Shown one piece after another: positions 15,080 to 24,967 of a DNA stretch of 38,145 bases (position 1 is its first letter; each line of letters starts with the position of its first letter). This stretch comes from Verrucomicrobiota bacterium (GTDB lineage: Bacteria; Verrucomicrobiota; Verrucomicrobiia; Chthoniobacterales; Chthoniobacteraceae). The position numbers and the translations under genes are program-made. A model generated the notes under the pieces. It was not told the DNA's origin. It saw only the letters and a list, made by a program, of their open reading frames with translations, and did no database searches. The stretch is taken from assembly GCA_009885995.1 (NCBI GenBank), contig VFJQ01000097.1:1-38145 (forward strand), read 5' to 3'.

Positions 15080-17746
15080 TTACGGCGAAAGCGTCGCCTT
15101 CAGCCGATAGAAGCGCGGACTCGCACCGATGGGCTGCACAACATTCACCGTTTGTCCCGCGCCGACGATGCCAGTGTAGCCGGCGAGCGGCTGCCATGAG
15201 AACGCGTCGGCGAGGTTCGTAGTGCTCTCGACGTCGTAGGTGCGCGTGAGGCCGAGGTAGCCGCTGCCGCTCGCCTGCCGCGCAGTGAAGGTGAGCGTCA
15301 CATTCCCACCGCTGACGCTCGTGGTGAGCAGCGGCGCGGTCGCGGTCGTCGGGACAAGGCCGAGGACGTGCTCGGCAAAGTTCGTGAAGCCGTCGCCATC
15401 CGCATCGGCGCTATCGGTGGCGGTGCCAGCATTTGCCGTCGTGCCCAAGTGTGTGGCGCGCCACGACTCGATATTCGTCGCGACGCCCGCGGTGAATATC
15501 TCGCCGCTCGCGCGGTAGTTCGACGGCGCGACGGCGAGGCAAGCGCTGAGCGGCGCGGTCGGTGCGGTGTTCGTTGCGTCGGTCGAACGCAGGATGAAGC
15601 CGAGCAGGCGGATGCCCGCGATCTGGCCGGTGTAGGTCTTGATCGGCGCGGCTTCGTAGGGATTCCACGTGAGGTAGCGCGTGCCGTCACCTTGGATGAT
15701 CTCGTAGAGCGGGAAGCTGCCCGCCACCGGATGCGCATAAAGCTGGAATTGTGGCGCCACATTATCCTCCACCACGCGGAACGACGCGCCGCTGCCCGTA
15801 GTGCGATAGCCGATGAGCGGCGTGGTCGTGGTCGGGTAATCGAAGGCGCTGAGGGTTGCGTTCGCGGTGAGGTTTCGCGCAGCGATGCGCGAGGCCACGT
15901 CGCCCACGCTGTCGCCGAGCACGAAGTAGTAGCGGCCCCAGATGCCGCGGCCGCGGGTGAGGTTGTAACGGCGGACTGCTTCGACCACGAAGTAATTGCG
16001 CCACGCGACGGGATCTGGATTCGACGCGCCACCCGCGTAGCCGGTGTGCCACAGGCTCGCGCTCGTTTGATTCGTGAGCAGCGGCGTGCTGTCGAAGCCA
16101 CACACGAGTGCGAGCGCGGGCGTGGAGCCGTCGCTGGAATTGCAGAACGCCATCCAACCGCCTGCGTCATTGAACTTCGGGATCACGCCCGTGCCTTGTC
16201 CGCTACCCGCGCCAAAGAGATCGCTGACTTGAAACCACGCCGCGCCGCCTGGCTGCGAGAGAAAGGCGTATCCGGTGCTCGTGCGTCGCACGCCGCCCCA
16301 CGGCATGTTGAAAAAGTTCAGGTTATCCGGCCCGTAGTTGTAGAGCCCGAGCGACACTTCGATCACACCCTGCCCGAGGTCGCGGTAGCGCGTGAAATAG
16401 AGCAGGTGCGACTGGAAATCGTCCACGGTCGTCGCGTCGGTGTAGTTGCCGAGATGCGCGTGCTGGCCCCAGTTGATCGTGGTGAAACTGTGCGTGCCCG
16501 CATCCACCGCCGCCGCGACCTGCGGCGAGTAGAACGGCTCCGTGAGCGCCGGGTCCTTGAGATACACGCCGGCCTGATGGATGAAGTAATCGCCGTCGGG
16601 CAAATTGTTCTGCACAATATCCACCGCCACGCCCTGCCAGACCTCGTCATTCCACGGCGCGTATTGCGAGCCGTAGGTCACATCGTTGGCGCGATACTGC
16701 GGCGGCACCAGTTCGCCGAGCGCGGGCGTGCGGAAGGAATAGATCTGCCCGCCGCGTCCGAGGCGCAGATCCCACGAGCGATTCGTCGCGCCGCTCACAT
16801 CCTGCGTGAGCCGCGTGTCCATCACGTGCGCTTCATTCCAGGTGAGTGACCACGCCGAGCCCGACGCCTCCAGCGCGCGGCTGCTGGTAAAAGTTGTGCC
16901 CGTGAAATCCGTAGCAACCGTGCTCGCTGGCACGAGCGTGAGGAGCTGCGAAGACGCCGCTGCTGGCGGCAGCACGCGCAGCCAGAGATCGCCGTTTTGA
17001 TACACGAGCGCAGGGTTGCGCGCGCCGAAGCCGGTGAACGTGACATTCGTCGCCACAAAACTGCCCGACACCGCGCCGCCGTCGATGAGCGGGAAGAATC
17101 CATCGAGACTCTCGTAGTTCGTGCCATCCACGACGAGTTTGCTCGCCACGTCTACCGTCCACGTGCCGGTCACCGTCAGCCGCGTCACGCCGAGCGTGCC
17201 GAGGGTGAACTTCAGCGTCGCCGCGCTGCCGAGTGTGAGGCTCGTCGCGCTCACATTCGTCGCGCCCGTGTCGGTGATTGCGAGGATGCCGTTGCCCAGC
17301 GTGCCAACCGTCATCGGCCCCGTCGTGAGACTACCGCCCGCGATCGTGTAGCTGCCCGTGTCCACACCCGCGGCGTTCGACGCGATGAGGAACGTCGTGC
17401 TCGCGCTCACCGCCCCCGCAAACTGCTCGACCGAGCCCCACGTCCCCGCGCCCGCGCTCGCCACGCGGAAGTTCGTCGCGCTGAGATCGCCGAAGATGAC
17501 GAGCTTCGTCTGTGGGTGCGCCGTGTTGCCGATCACGATGGTGTCCACTGTCGGCGCCGCACTGGCGAGCGTCGCGACGCGCCCAACATTCACCACCGCC
17601 GAGTCCGTCCCCGCAGGCACGGTGCCGAGCGACCAGTTCGCCGCGGTGCCCCACAGCCCATTGCCGGTCGTGTCGTTGAAGACATTCGTCGCGGCAGAAG
17701 CCAGCGCGGCCAGTGCGAGGAAGCTGGAGAGCAGGCGGGGAAACAT
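15080..17746 (-). CDS. Large secreted protein with an autotransporter-like beta-strand N-terminus
   Basis: About 888 residues from ATG at 17746 (MFPRLLSSFLALAALASAAT, signal peptide). The first 200 residues (FNDTTGNGLWGTAANWSLGT..., TKLVIFGDLSATNFRV) are repetitive beta-strands like the autotransporter-associated or PEP-CTERM-linked repeats. The middle part (about 280-700), rich in aromatic residues, is a globular region I do not recognise. Near residue 800 an acidic loop DADGDGFTNFAEHVLG resembles a calcium-binding thrombospondin type 3 or EF-like repeat, often placed before the last domain in verrucomicrobial secreted proteins. The end (PRFYRLKATLSP) is also typical of these. The role is likely extracellular; the substrate is unknown. 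Confidence 0.8.
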   Translation of the reverse strand: MFPRLLSSFLALAALASAATNVFNDTTGNGLWGTAANWSLGTVPAGTDSAVVNVGRVATLASAAPTVDTIVIGNTAHPQTKLVIFGDLSATNFRVASAGAGTWGSVEQFAGAVSASTTFLIASNAAGVDTGSYTIAGGSLTTGPMTVGTLGNGILAITDTGATNVSATSLTLGSAATLKFTLGTLGVTRLTVTGTWTVDVASKLVVDGTNYESLDGFFPLIDGGAVSGSFVATNVTFTGFGARNPALVYQNGDLWLRVLPPAAASSQLLTLVPASTVATDFTGTTFTSSRALEASGSAWSLTWNEAHVMDTRLTQDVSGATNRSWDLRLGRGGQIYSFRTPALGELVPPQYRANDVTYGSQYAPWNDEVWQGVAVDIVQNNLPDGDYFIHQAGVYLKDPALTEPFYSPQVAAAVDAGTHSFTTINWGQHAHLGNYTDATTVDDFQSHLLYFTRYRDLGQGVIEVSLGLYNYGPDNLNFFNMPWGGVRRTSTGYAFLSQPGGAAWFQVSDLFGAGSGQGTGVIPKFNDAGGWMAFCNSSDGSTPALALVCGFDSTPLLTNQTSASLWHTGYAGGASNPDPVAWRNYFVVEAVRRYNLTRGRGIWGRYYFVLGDSVGDVASRIAARNLTANATLSAFDYPTTTTPLIGYRTTGSGASFRVVEDNVAPQFQLYAHPVAGSFPLYEIIQGDGTRYLTWNPYEAAPIKTYTGQIAGIRLLGFILRSTDATNTAPTAPLSACLAVAPSNYRASGEIFTAGVATNIESWRATHLGTTANAGTATDSADADGDGFTNFAEHVLGLVPTTATAPLLTTSVSGGNVTLTFTARQASGSGYLGLTRTYDVESTTNLADAFSWQPLAGYTGIVGAGQTVNVVQPIGASPRFYRLKATLSP

Positions 17747-17844
17747 GAATGCGCACGAAGCTGAGCGAAGTCGGTGGACGGTCAACCGCGCAGAACACCG
17801 ACTACCGTATTGGACGCTTGAGCCTCAGCGCCCGCAGCAGGTTA

Positions 17845-18471
<627 letters not shown>

Positions 18472-18529
18472 GAGTCGGAGCTTTGATCTTCACGGCTCAG
18501 GGAGCCGCGGCTACAGGGTTGTTTTCACC

Positions 18530-21055
18530 GTGAGAGCCCTCGCCCTTGTCTTTCTTCCTGCCGTTCTGTTTGCGGCGGAATCGTCCATTTCCGCGAAGCC
18601 GGAATACAACCGCGACGTGCGGCCGATCCTCGCGGATGCGTGCTTCCGCTGCCACGGGTTCGACAAGAACACGCGCGAGGCGGACCTGCGCCTCGATGTG
18701 CGCGAGGCGGCGCTCGCGAAGATCGACGGGATCTTCCCCATCGTGCCGGGCAAACTCGCGGAGAGCGAGGTGTGGCTGCGCATCACGAGCACGGACAAGG
18801 ACGACCTGATGCCGCCGCCGAAGGAGCACCGGCAGCTCGCGCCGCGTGAAAGGGAAGTGCTCAAGCGGTGGATCGAACAGGGCGCGGAGTATCAGTCGCA
18901 CTGGGCCTACATCGCGCCGGGCAAGCCCGCGCTGCCGGCAGTGAAGGAGCCGGGATTTACGCGCGGCGCGATCGACCAGTTCGCGCTGGCGCGGCAGCGC
19001 AGCCTCGGGCTCAAGCACGTCGGTGAAGCGGATCGCGCAACGCTCGGTCGGCGGCTCTACCTCGATTTGATCGGGCTGCCGCCGACGGCGGAGGAGATCG
19101 ATGCATTTCAAAAAGATCCTGCGCCTGACGCTGTGGAAGCGCTCGTGGAGAAGCTGCTCGCATCCGAGCACTACGGCGAGCGGATGGCGGTGTGGTGGCT
19201 CGACCTCGTGCGGTTTGCCGACACGATCGGCTACCACTCGGACAATCCGTGGAATGTCTGGCCTTATCGCGATTACGTCATCGGGGCGTTCAACTCGAAC
19301 AAGCGCTTCGATCGCTTCACGCTCGAGCAAATCGCCGGCGATCTGCTGCCGGATGCGACGCAGCAGACGCGTGTGGCCTCGACTTTCAACCGCCTGAGCA
19401 TGACGACGCGCGAAGGCGGCGCGCAGCCGAAGCAATACGAGGCAAAGACCGTGACCGATCGCGTGAAAGCCATCGGCACGGTGTGGCTCGGCCAGACCTA
19501 CATGTGCTCCGAGTGCCACGATCACAAATACGATCCGGTGACGGCGCGGGACTTTTATTCGCTCGGCGCGTTCTTCGCGGACATCAAAGAGGAGGCGATC
19601 GGGTTCCGCGAGGAGGGGATGGTGGTGGCGGATGACGCGACGCTCGCGCAGCTCAAGAAGCTCGACGACGCAGCGGCCAAGGTGCGCGCCGAACTCGACA
19701 AGCGGCTCAAGGCGACGGAGGCGGAGCTGCCGTTTTGGGAAGACGATCTCAATGAGCGGATCGGCGCCGACCCGAAAGGGCATGGAGTGACGAAGGAGGT
19801 CGTCGAGGCGCTGAAAGTGGAGAAGGCAAAACGGAACGCGAAGCAGAAGCAGGCGCTCGACGATTTCTTCCAAAGGAACCACCCGCTGCTCGGCCATGTG
19901 CGCAAGCAGGTGGATGCGACGGCGAAGGCGCGGAAGATTTTCTACGAGCCGCTGCCGAAGACGCTCGCGACTGAGAGCACCGCACCGGCCTTCCGCACCG
20001 TGCGCCTGCTGCCGCGCGGCGACTGGATGAAGGAGGATGGCGTGGAGATGAAGCCGGGCGTGCCGGCGTATCTCAATGCGAAGCTCAACAGCGCCGACGC
20101 GGGCCGGCGGCTCACGCGGCTCGATCTCGCGCAGTGGCTCGTGTCGCGGGAGAACCCGCTCGCGGCGCGCGCGTTTGTGAACCGGCTGTGGAAGCAATTC
20201 TTCGGCGTGGGCCTTTGCAAGACGCTCGACGATCTCGGCACGCAGGGAGAGATCCCGCCGAACCAGGCGCTGCTCGACTGGCTGGCGTGCGAGTTCATGG
20301 ACAGCGGCTGGGATGTGAAACACATGGTGAAGCTCATGGTCACGAGCGGCGTGTATCGGCAGTCGTCGGTGCCGACGAAGGAGCTGGCGCAGGTCGATCC
20401 GCAGAATCGTGAGCTGACCCGCGCGGGACGCTGGCGGCTCGATGCGGAGTTCCTGCGCGACAACGCGCTGAGCATTTCCGGCCTGCTCGTGCAGAAGCTC
20501 GGCGGGCCGAGCGTGAAGCCGTATCAGCCCGCGGGGTATTGGGAGAACTTGAACTTCCCCGTGCGCGAATGGGCGAACGACAAGGACGCGAATCAATGGC
20601 GCCGCGGGCTCTACACGTGGTGGCAGCGCAGCTACCTGCACCCGGCGCTGATGGCGCTCGATGCGCCGAGCCGCGAGGAATGCACCGCCGAGCGCGTGCG
20701 CTCGAACATCCCGCAGCAGGCGCTCGTGCTGCTCAACGATCCGACTTACGTGGAAGCGGCGCGCGCCTTCGCGGCGCGGATCATCGCGGAAGGCGGCGAC
20801 GACGCGGAAGATCGAATCGAGTGGGCGTGGCGGCAGGCGACGCAGCGGGCTCCGAAGCCGGAGGAGGTGGCGCTGCTGGCGAAGCTGCTCGATGACCACA
20901 AGCAGTCCTTCGCGCAGGATGCGACGGGGCGGGGGACGCTGCTCAATATCGGCCTTTCGCCGGCGCCGAAGGATGTCGAGCCGTCTGAACTCGCGGCTTA
21001 CACCTCGGTCGCGCGCGCGATCTTGAACCTGCACGAAACCATCACCCGCAATTGA
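18530..21055 (+). CDS. PSD1 and planctomycete cytochrome c domain protein (PSCyt1-PSCyt2-PSD1)
   Basis: A protein of 841 residues from GTG at 18530, with a signal peptide (RALALVFLPAVLFAA). PSCyt1: a heme c motif CFRCH (Cys38, Cys41, His42) near YNRDVRPILADACFRCHG, with MPPPKEHRQL further on as the usual Met region. PSCyt2 (DUF1549) follows at about 145-350 (DLIGLPPTAEEIDAF, YGERMAVWWLDLVRFADT, and CSECHDHKYDP). PSD1 (DUF1553) is at about 525-800 (LAQWLVSRENPLAARAFVNR, LWKQFFGVGL, DDLGTQGEIPPNQALLDWLA). The central part (365-470) is charged and probably helical. This family is expanded in Planctomycetes and Verrucomicrobia and is periplasmic; a redox role in degradation of polysaccharides has been proposed, but the substrate is unknown. 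The DUF1501 gene starts two bases after its stop. Confidence 0.93.
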   Translation: MRALALVFLPAVLFAAESSISAKPEYNRDVRPILADACFRCHGFDKNTREADLRLDVREAALAKIDGIFPIVPGKLAESEVWLRITSTDKDDLMPPPKEHRQLAPREREVLKRWIEQGAEYQSHWAYIAPGKPALPAVKEPGFTRGAIDQFALARQRSLGLKHVGEADRATLGRRLYLDLIGLPPTAEEIDAFQKDPAPDAVEALVEKLLASEHYGERMAVWWLDLVRFADTIGYHSDNPWNVWPYRDYVIGAFNSNKRFDRFTLEQIAGDLLPDATQQTRVASTFNRLSMTTREGGAQPKQYEAKTVTDRVKAIGTVWLGQTYMCSECHDHKYDPVTARDFYSLGAFFADIKEEAIGFREEGMVVADDATLAQLKKLDDAAAKVRAELDKRLKATEAELPFWEDDLNERIGADPKGHGVTKEVVEALKVEKAKRNAKQKQALDDFFQRNHPLLGHVRKQVDATAKARKIFYEPLPKTLATESTAPAFRTVRLLPRGDWMKEDGVEMKPGVPAYLNAKLNSADAGRRLTRLDLAQWLVSRENPLAARAFVNRLWKQFFGVGLCKTLDDLGTQGEIPPNQALLDWLACEFMDSGWDVKHMVKLMVTSGVYRQSSVPTKELAQVDPQNRELTRAGRWRLDAEFLRDNALSISGLLVQKLGGPSVKPYQPAGYWENLNFPVREWANDKDANQWRRGLYTWWQRSYLHPALMALDAPSREECTAERVRSNIPQQALVLLNDPTYVEAARAFAARIIAEGGDDAEDRIEWAWRQATQRAPKPEEVALLAKLLDDHKQSFAQDATGRGTLLNIGLSPAPKDVEPSELAAYTSVARAILNLHETITRN

Positions 21056-21057
21056 TC

Positions 21058-22458
21058 ATGGATGCTCACACGCTCTCTCGGCGCGCCTTCGTCGGTCGCA
21101 CTGCTCAAGGTCTCGGCGGTCTCGCGCTCACGTCGCTGCTCAGCCCGCGCGTCTTCGGCGGCGGCGTGCTCGATCAGTTGCATCTTCCCGCGAAGGCGAA
21201 GCGCGTGATCTGGCTGACGATGGCGGGCGGGCCGTCGCATCTGGAGACGTTCGACGACAAACCGAAGCTGCGTGCGCTGCACGACCAGCCGATGCCGGGG
21301 AGCTTCACGAAGGGGCAGCAGCTCGCGCAGCTCCAGGGATCGCGCGATTCGCTCAAGTGCTTCGGGCCGCAGTGGGAGTTCAAATCGTTCGGCCAGTGCG
21401 GCGCGCGGATGTGCGAACTTTTTCCGCACCTCGGCAGTGTGGCCGATGAGATCGCGATCATCCGCTCGATGCAGACGGAGGCGATCAATCACGATCCCGC
21501 GCACTGCTTCATCAACACGGGCTCGCCGGTCCCGGGCCGGCCGAGCATGGGCTCGTGGATGACCTATGGGCTCGGCGCGGATGCGCAGGAGCTGCCCGGC
21601 TTTGTCGTGCTCACGTCCGCGGGGAAAGGCGGACAGAATCAGCCGATCTCGGTGCGCCAGTGGTCGAGCGGTTTTTTGCCGACGCGCTTCGCCGGCGTGC
21701 ATCTGCGCAGCAAGGGCGACCCGGTCTTGTATCTCGGTAATCCGAGTGGCTACTCGCGCGAGATGCAGGGCGAGGTGGTGGGCGCGGTGAGTGCGCTCAA
21801 TACGAAGTTCGACGCGGTCGCGGATGATCCCGAGATCGCGACGCGCATCGCGCAATACGAGATGGCGTTCAAGATGCAGGCGAGCGTGCCGGACCTCACG
21901 GACATGGCGGCGGAACCGAAGAGCGTGCTCGACCTCTACGGCTGCGCGCCGGGCGATGGGACGTTTGCGTCGAACTGCCTGCTCGCACGGCGGCTCGCGG
22001 AGCGCGGGGTGCGGTTCATCCAGCTCTATCACAAGGACTGGGATCACCACGGCGGCGTGAAGGATGGCATCCAATACAAGGCTGCGGAGATCGACCGCGC
22101 GTGCATGGCGCTGATCCTCGATCTCAAGCAGCGCGGGATGCTCGACGAGACGCTGATCGTGTGGGCGGGCGAGTTTGGCCGCACACCGATGAGCCAGGGC
22201 GGCAGCGGGCGCGATCATCATATGTTAGCCTTCACCGTGTGGATGGCGGGCGGCGGGATCAAAGGCGGCGTGCAGTGGGGCGCGACCGATGAACTCGGCT
22301 ACCGCTCGGTCGAGAATGTGGTGAGCGTTCACGATCTCCACGCCACGATGCTGCACCTGCTCGGCGTGGATCACACGCGCCTCATCTTTCGCCTGCAAGG
22401 CCGCGACTACCGGCTCACTGATGTCTTCGGGAAGGTCGTGAAGGGCGTGCTCGCGTAG
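21058..22458 (+). CDS. DUF1501 family protein (sulfatase-like fold), probably Tat-exported
   Basis: A protein of 466 residues from ATG at 21058, two bases after the stop of the PSCyt gene. The N-terminus (LSRRAFVGRTAQGLGGLALT) has a twin-arginine pattern followed by a hydrophobic stretch, so Tat export is likely. Family motifs: VIWLTMAGGPSHLETFDDKP, HDPAHCFINTG, WDHHGGVKDG, WAGEFGRTPMSQG, GRDHHMLAFTVWMAGGG. DUF1501 proteins belong to the alkaline phosphatase/sulfatase superfamily and are encoded next to PSD1-type genes in this phylum. The tight spacing indicates one operon. The substrate is unknown. Confidence 0.93.
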   Translation: MDAHTLSRRAFVGRTAQGLGGLALTSLLSPRVFGGGVLDQLHLPAKAKRVIWLTMAGGPSHLETFDDKPKLRALHDQPMPGSFTKGQQLAQLQGSRDSLKCFGPQWEFKSFGQCGARMCELFPHLGSVADEIAIIRSMQTEAINHDPAHCFINTGSPVPGRPSMGSWMTYGLGADAQELPGFVVLTSAGKGGQNQPISVRQWSSGFLPTRFAGVHLRSKGDPVLYLGNPSGYSREMQGEVVGAVSALNTKFDAVADDPEIATRIAQYEMAFKMQASVPDLTDMAAEPKSVLDLYGCAPGDGTFASNCLLARRLAERGVRFIQLYHKDWDHHGGVKDGIQYKAAEIDRACMALILDLKQRGMLDETLIVWAGEFGRTPMSQGGSGRDHHMLAFTVWMAGGGIKGGVQWGATDELGYRSVENVVSVHDLHATMLHLLGVDHTRLIFRLQGRDYRLTDVFGKVVKGVLA

Positions 22459-22662
22459 TGAAAAAGCAAGGGACGGCAATCGCAGATGGAGCCGGGGCGG
22501 AGGTGGGAGGGCACAATCCTCAGCCTTCCAGAAGCTCGGGGGGCTGCGGAAAGACTGCGGCAGGCCTACAGCGCGCTGGCGACCGGGCTGTTCAGGGTGC
22601 CGGGGTAGGGCGTGTGGTAATGGTTGAAATGCGCGGGGACTTCGCTGAGCATCGCCGTCCCA

Positions 22663-23472
22663 ATGAGTAAGATCCGATTTGTTTCGATGGCTCTCGCTGC
22701 CGCTGCGCCGCTCTGTGCGGAGCCGCCGCAGAAGATCGATGTCAGTTCTCTGCCCGCGGCGGCGAAGGTGATCGACAATGTAGTCGTGCCGGTGCCGAGC
22801 GAGGTTTTCAATGTGCTCGATAAGCTCGGGTCGCGGCCGAACTGGGCGGAGGTGCTGCGGCCGACGAAGGAGTCGGTAAAGGTGCCGAGCGAGCCGGCGC
22901 AGATTGCGCTCCAGATGGGGGTGGTAATCGCGGAGGGGTTCATCGCGGTGGAGGCGGAGAATGCGGAGGAGGTGAAGAAGATCGGCGGGAGCGTGCGCAA
23001 GCTGGCGAAGGCGCTGAGCGTGGAGAAGAAGGTGGATGAGCGGGCGAAGGCGATCATCGACAATGCGGACAAGAAGAACTGGGCGGGGGTGCGCAAGGAG
23101 CTCGATCACGCGCAGTCGGACGTGAAGGACGCGATGGTGGATCTGAATAGCGAGTCGCTCTCGCAGCTCATCTCGATCGGGGGCTGGATGCGGGGCACCG
23201 AGGCGTTGACGGATGTGGTGACGCGGGCGTTTTCCAAGGACGGAGCTGAGCTGCTGCACCAGCCGGTGTTGCTGGATTACTTCGAGCGGAAGCTCTCGAC
23301 GATGCCGGCGAAGATCAAACGCAACCCGCTGGTGACCGATGTGCAGAAAGGGGTGCTGGAGATTCGACCGCTGGTCGGGATCGAGGACGGGACGCAGATC
23401 TCGGAGAAGTCGGTGAAGGAGGTCAACGCAGTGACGAGCCGGTTGGTGAAACAAATCGGCGCGAAGAATTAA
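22663..23472 (+). CDS. Exported protein of unknown function
   Basis: A protein of 269 residues from ATG at 22663 (MSKIRFVSMALAAAAPLCA), a clear signal peptide. The rest is mainly helical and charged (EAENAEEVKKIGGSVRKLAK, AIIDNADKKNWAGVRKELDH) with no Cys after the signal sequence and no known catalytic motif. It is followed 19 bases later by another small exported protein and may form an operon with it. I do not recognise the family. The 204 bases before it, after the DUF1501 gene, hold no convincing gene. Confidence 0.75.
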   Translation: MSKIRFVSMALAAAAPLCAEPPQKIDVSSLPAAAKVIDNVVVPVPSEVFNVLDKLGSRPNWAEVLRPTKESVKVPSEPAQIALQMGVVIAEGFIAVEAENAEEVKKIGGSVRKLAKALSVEKKVDERAKAIIDNADKKNWAGVRKELDHAQSDVKDAMVDLNSESLSQLISIGGWMRGTEALTDVVTRAFSKDGAELLHQPVLLDYFERKLSTMPAKIKRNPLVTDVQKGVLEIRPLVGIEDGTQISEKSVKEVNAVTSRLVKQIGAKN

Positions 23473-23491
23473 CCGGGGAGAAATCAACCAA

Positions 23492-23923
23492 GTGAAGAAG
23501 ATCATTTCAGTCGTGATGATGCTCGCGGTGCTGCTGGTGCCGGGGCGGGCGTATTCGAGCATCGACGATGCGCTGGCGTTCGCGCTGGAGGCGGCGTCGC
23601 CTTACGTGAAGGAAGGTTTTACCGTGCGCGAAGACTACTGGGGCGGCGATCTGCCGGTGAAGACGACCAAGGCGATCGTGCATCAGCTTTTCAAGGGGAA
23701 CGAATATTGGTTCTGGATGGGCACGGATGAGAAGGCGGCGAAGGTTTCCATCCACGTGTATGACAGCGAGGGGAACCTCGTGGAGGTGGAGGCGTGGCAG
23801 AAGCCGCACTTCGCGGCGGCGCGGGTGATGCCGAAGAAGACGGGCTCGTATTATCTGATCGTGGAGGTCAAAAAGTCGCCGGAGGAGCGCACGACGTGGG
23901 CGCTGGCGTATGGCTTCAGGTAA
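23492..23923 (+). CDS. Small exported beta-rich protein of unknown function
   Basis: A protein of 143 residues from GTG at 23492, preceded by GGGGAG 12 bases upstream, one of the few clear ribosome binding sites in the window. The signal peptide is MKKIISVVMMLAVLLVPGRA. The mature part is short and beta-rich (YWFWMGTDEKAAKVSIHVYD, TGSYYLIVEVK, TTWALAYGFR), recalling small pre-peptidase-like beta-sandwich domains; this is only a resemblance. The gene is 19 bases after another exported protein gene and 30 before phoH. Confidence 0.75.
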   Translation: MKKIISVVMMLAVLLVPGRAYSSIDDALAFALEAASPYVKEGFTVREDYWGGDLPVKTTKAIVHQLFKGNEYWFWMGTDEKAAKVSIHVYDSEGNLVEVEAWQKPHFAAARVMPKKTGSYYLIVEVKKSPEERTTWALAYGFR

Positions 23924-23932
23924 GGGAGTCGT

Positions 23933-23950
23933 CGCGGGTTTCGGCCCGCG
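23933..23950. promoter_or_regulatory. Stem-loop directly before the phoH start codon
   Basis: The stem is cgcggg (23933-23938) and cccgcg (23945-23950) with a tttcgg loop, ending three bases before the ATG of phoH. It replaces the usual ribosome binding site position. It may be a weak terminator for the upstream gene or limit phoH translation. Confidence 0.4.
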
Positions 23951-23953
23951 CGC

Positions 23954-24931
23954 ATGAGCGAGACCGCGACATTGGAGTTCGAAAACGCGCGCGCTCTCGC
24001 GTCGCTTTTTGCGAACGATCTTCGGCTGTTGAAGACGGCGGAGGATTCGTTCGGCGTGAAGCTGACGACCCGCGAGGGGTGGCTGCGTGCGGAGGGTGAG
24101 GCGGAGGGGGTGGAGCAGGTGCGGCGGCTTTTTTCGCAGCTCGAGCGGGCGCGCGCGAGCGGGCTGACGATTCGCCGGCCGGAGTTTTCCTACGCGCTGC
24201 GAGCGGTGGTGGGTGAGGGGACGATCCCGCTCGATGAACTCGCGGAGACGAGGATCCAGTGTTCGCCGAAGCGCGCGCCGGTGATGCCGAAGTCGGAGGG
24301 CCAGCGAGCGTATCTGCGGGCGATCCAGTCGCACGATATCGTCTTCGGTCTCGGGCCGGCGGGCACGGGAAAGACGTATCTGGCGATGGCGATGGCGGTC
24401 GCGGCGCTGAAGCGGGAGGAAGTCACGCGGATTATCCTCACGCGTCCGGCAGTGGAGGCGGGGGAGGCGCTCGGGTTTCTGCCGGGTGATCTGAAGGAAA
24501 AGATCATGCCTTACCTCCGGCCGCTCTACGACGCGCTCTACGACATGATCGAGGCGGAGGAGATGCAGCGGCTGATGGAGCGCGGCGTGATCGAAGTGGC
24601 GCCGCTGGCCTACATGCGCGGACGGACGCTCAACCGGGCCTTCGTCGTCCTCGACGAGGCTCAGAACACGACGACGGAGCAGATGTTCATGTTCCTCACG
24701 CGGCTCGGTATCGAGTCGAGGGCGGTGATCACCGGCGACACGACGCAGATTGATCTCCCTGCGAACAAGCGCAGCGGGCTGGTCGAGGCGCTCCAGGCGC
24801 TCAAGGGGGTCGAAGGGATCGCCTTCTGCCGGTTCGACGATCGCGACGTGATCCGCCACGAGCTCGTGCAGGCGATCGTCCGCGCCTACAGCCGGCACCG
24901 GGGGGCGGGGGAGGCTGAAAACAAGCGTTGA
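23954..24931 (+). CDS. phoH: PhoH-like ATPase
   Basis: A protein of 325 residues. It has an N-terminal KH-like domain (about 1-75), then a P-loop NTPase domain: Walker A GPAGTGKT at 134-141, the PhoH motif TRPAVEAGEALGFLPGDL at 163-180, Walker B VVLDEAQN at 231-238, and sensor motif ITGDTTQIDLP. PhoH-like proteins are cytoplasmic ATPases, possibly linked to RNA handling. The next genes, a 7TM-HD phosphodiesterase and ybeY, often accompany phoH in bacteria, which supports the name and suggests a role in ribosome or RNA quality control. Confidence 0.95.
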   Translation: MSETATLEFENARALASLFANDLRLLKTAEDSFGVKLTTREGWLRAEGEAEGVEQVRRLFSQLERARASGLTIRRPEFSYALRAVVGEGTIPLDELAETRIQCSPKRAPVMPKSEGQRAYLRAIQSHDIVFGLGPAGTGKTYLAMAMAVAALKREEVTRIILTRPAVEAGEALGFLPGDLKEKIMPYLRPLYDALYDMIEAEEMQRLMERGVIEVAPLAYMRGRTLNRAFVVLDEAQNTTTEQMFMFLTRLGIESRAVITGDTTQIDLPANKRSGLVEALQALKGVEGIAFCRFDDRDVIRHELVQAIVRAYSRHRGAGEAENKR

Positions 24932-24967
24932 TTCCCGCCCGCCCGCTCCGACACTTCCCACTGCTCC

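Noticed and set aside
18497..21034. 845-codon minus-strand frame opposite the PSCyt gene
   Set aside because: The plus-strand translation has clear heme and PSD1 motifs; this one has none.
22566..22650. Short minus-strand peptide ending HFNHYHTPYPGTLNSPV
   Set aside because: Protein-like in wording but only about 28 residues outside the next gene, with no start signal; possibly a remnant, not enough to call.
22459..22670. 70-codon plus-strand frame between the DUF1501 and exported protein genes
   Set aside because: Gly/Ala-rich without motif, overlaps the start of the next gene in another frame; likely chance.
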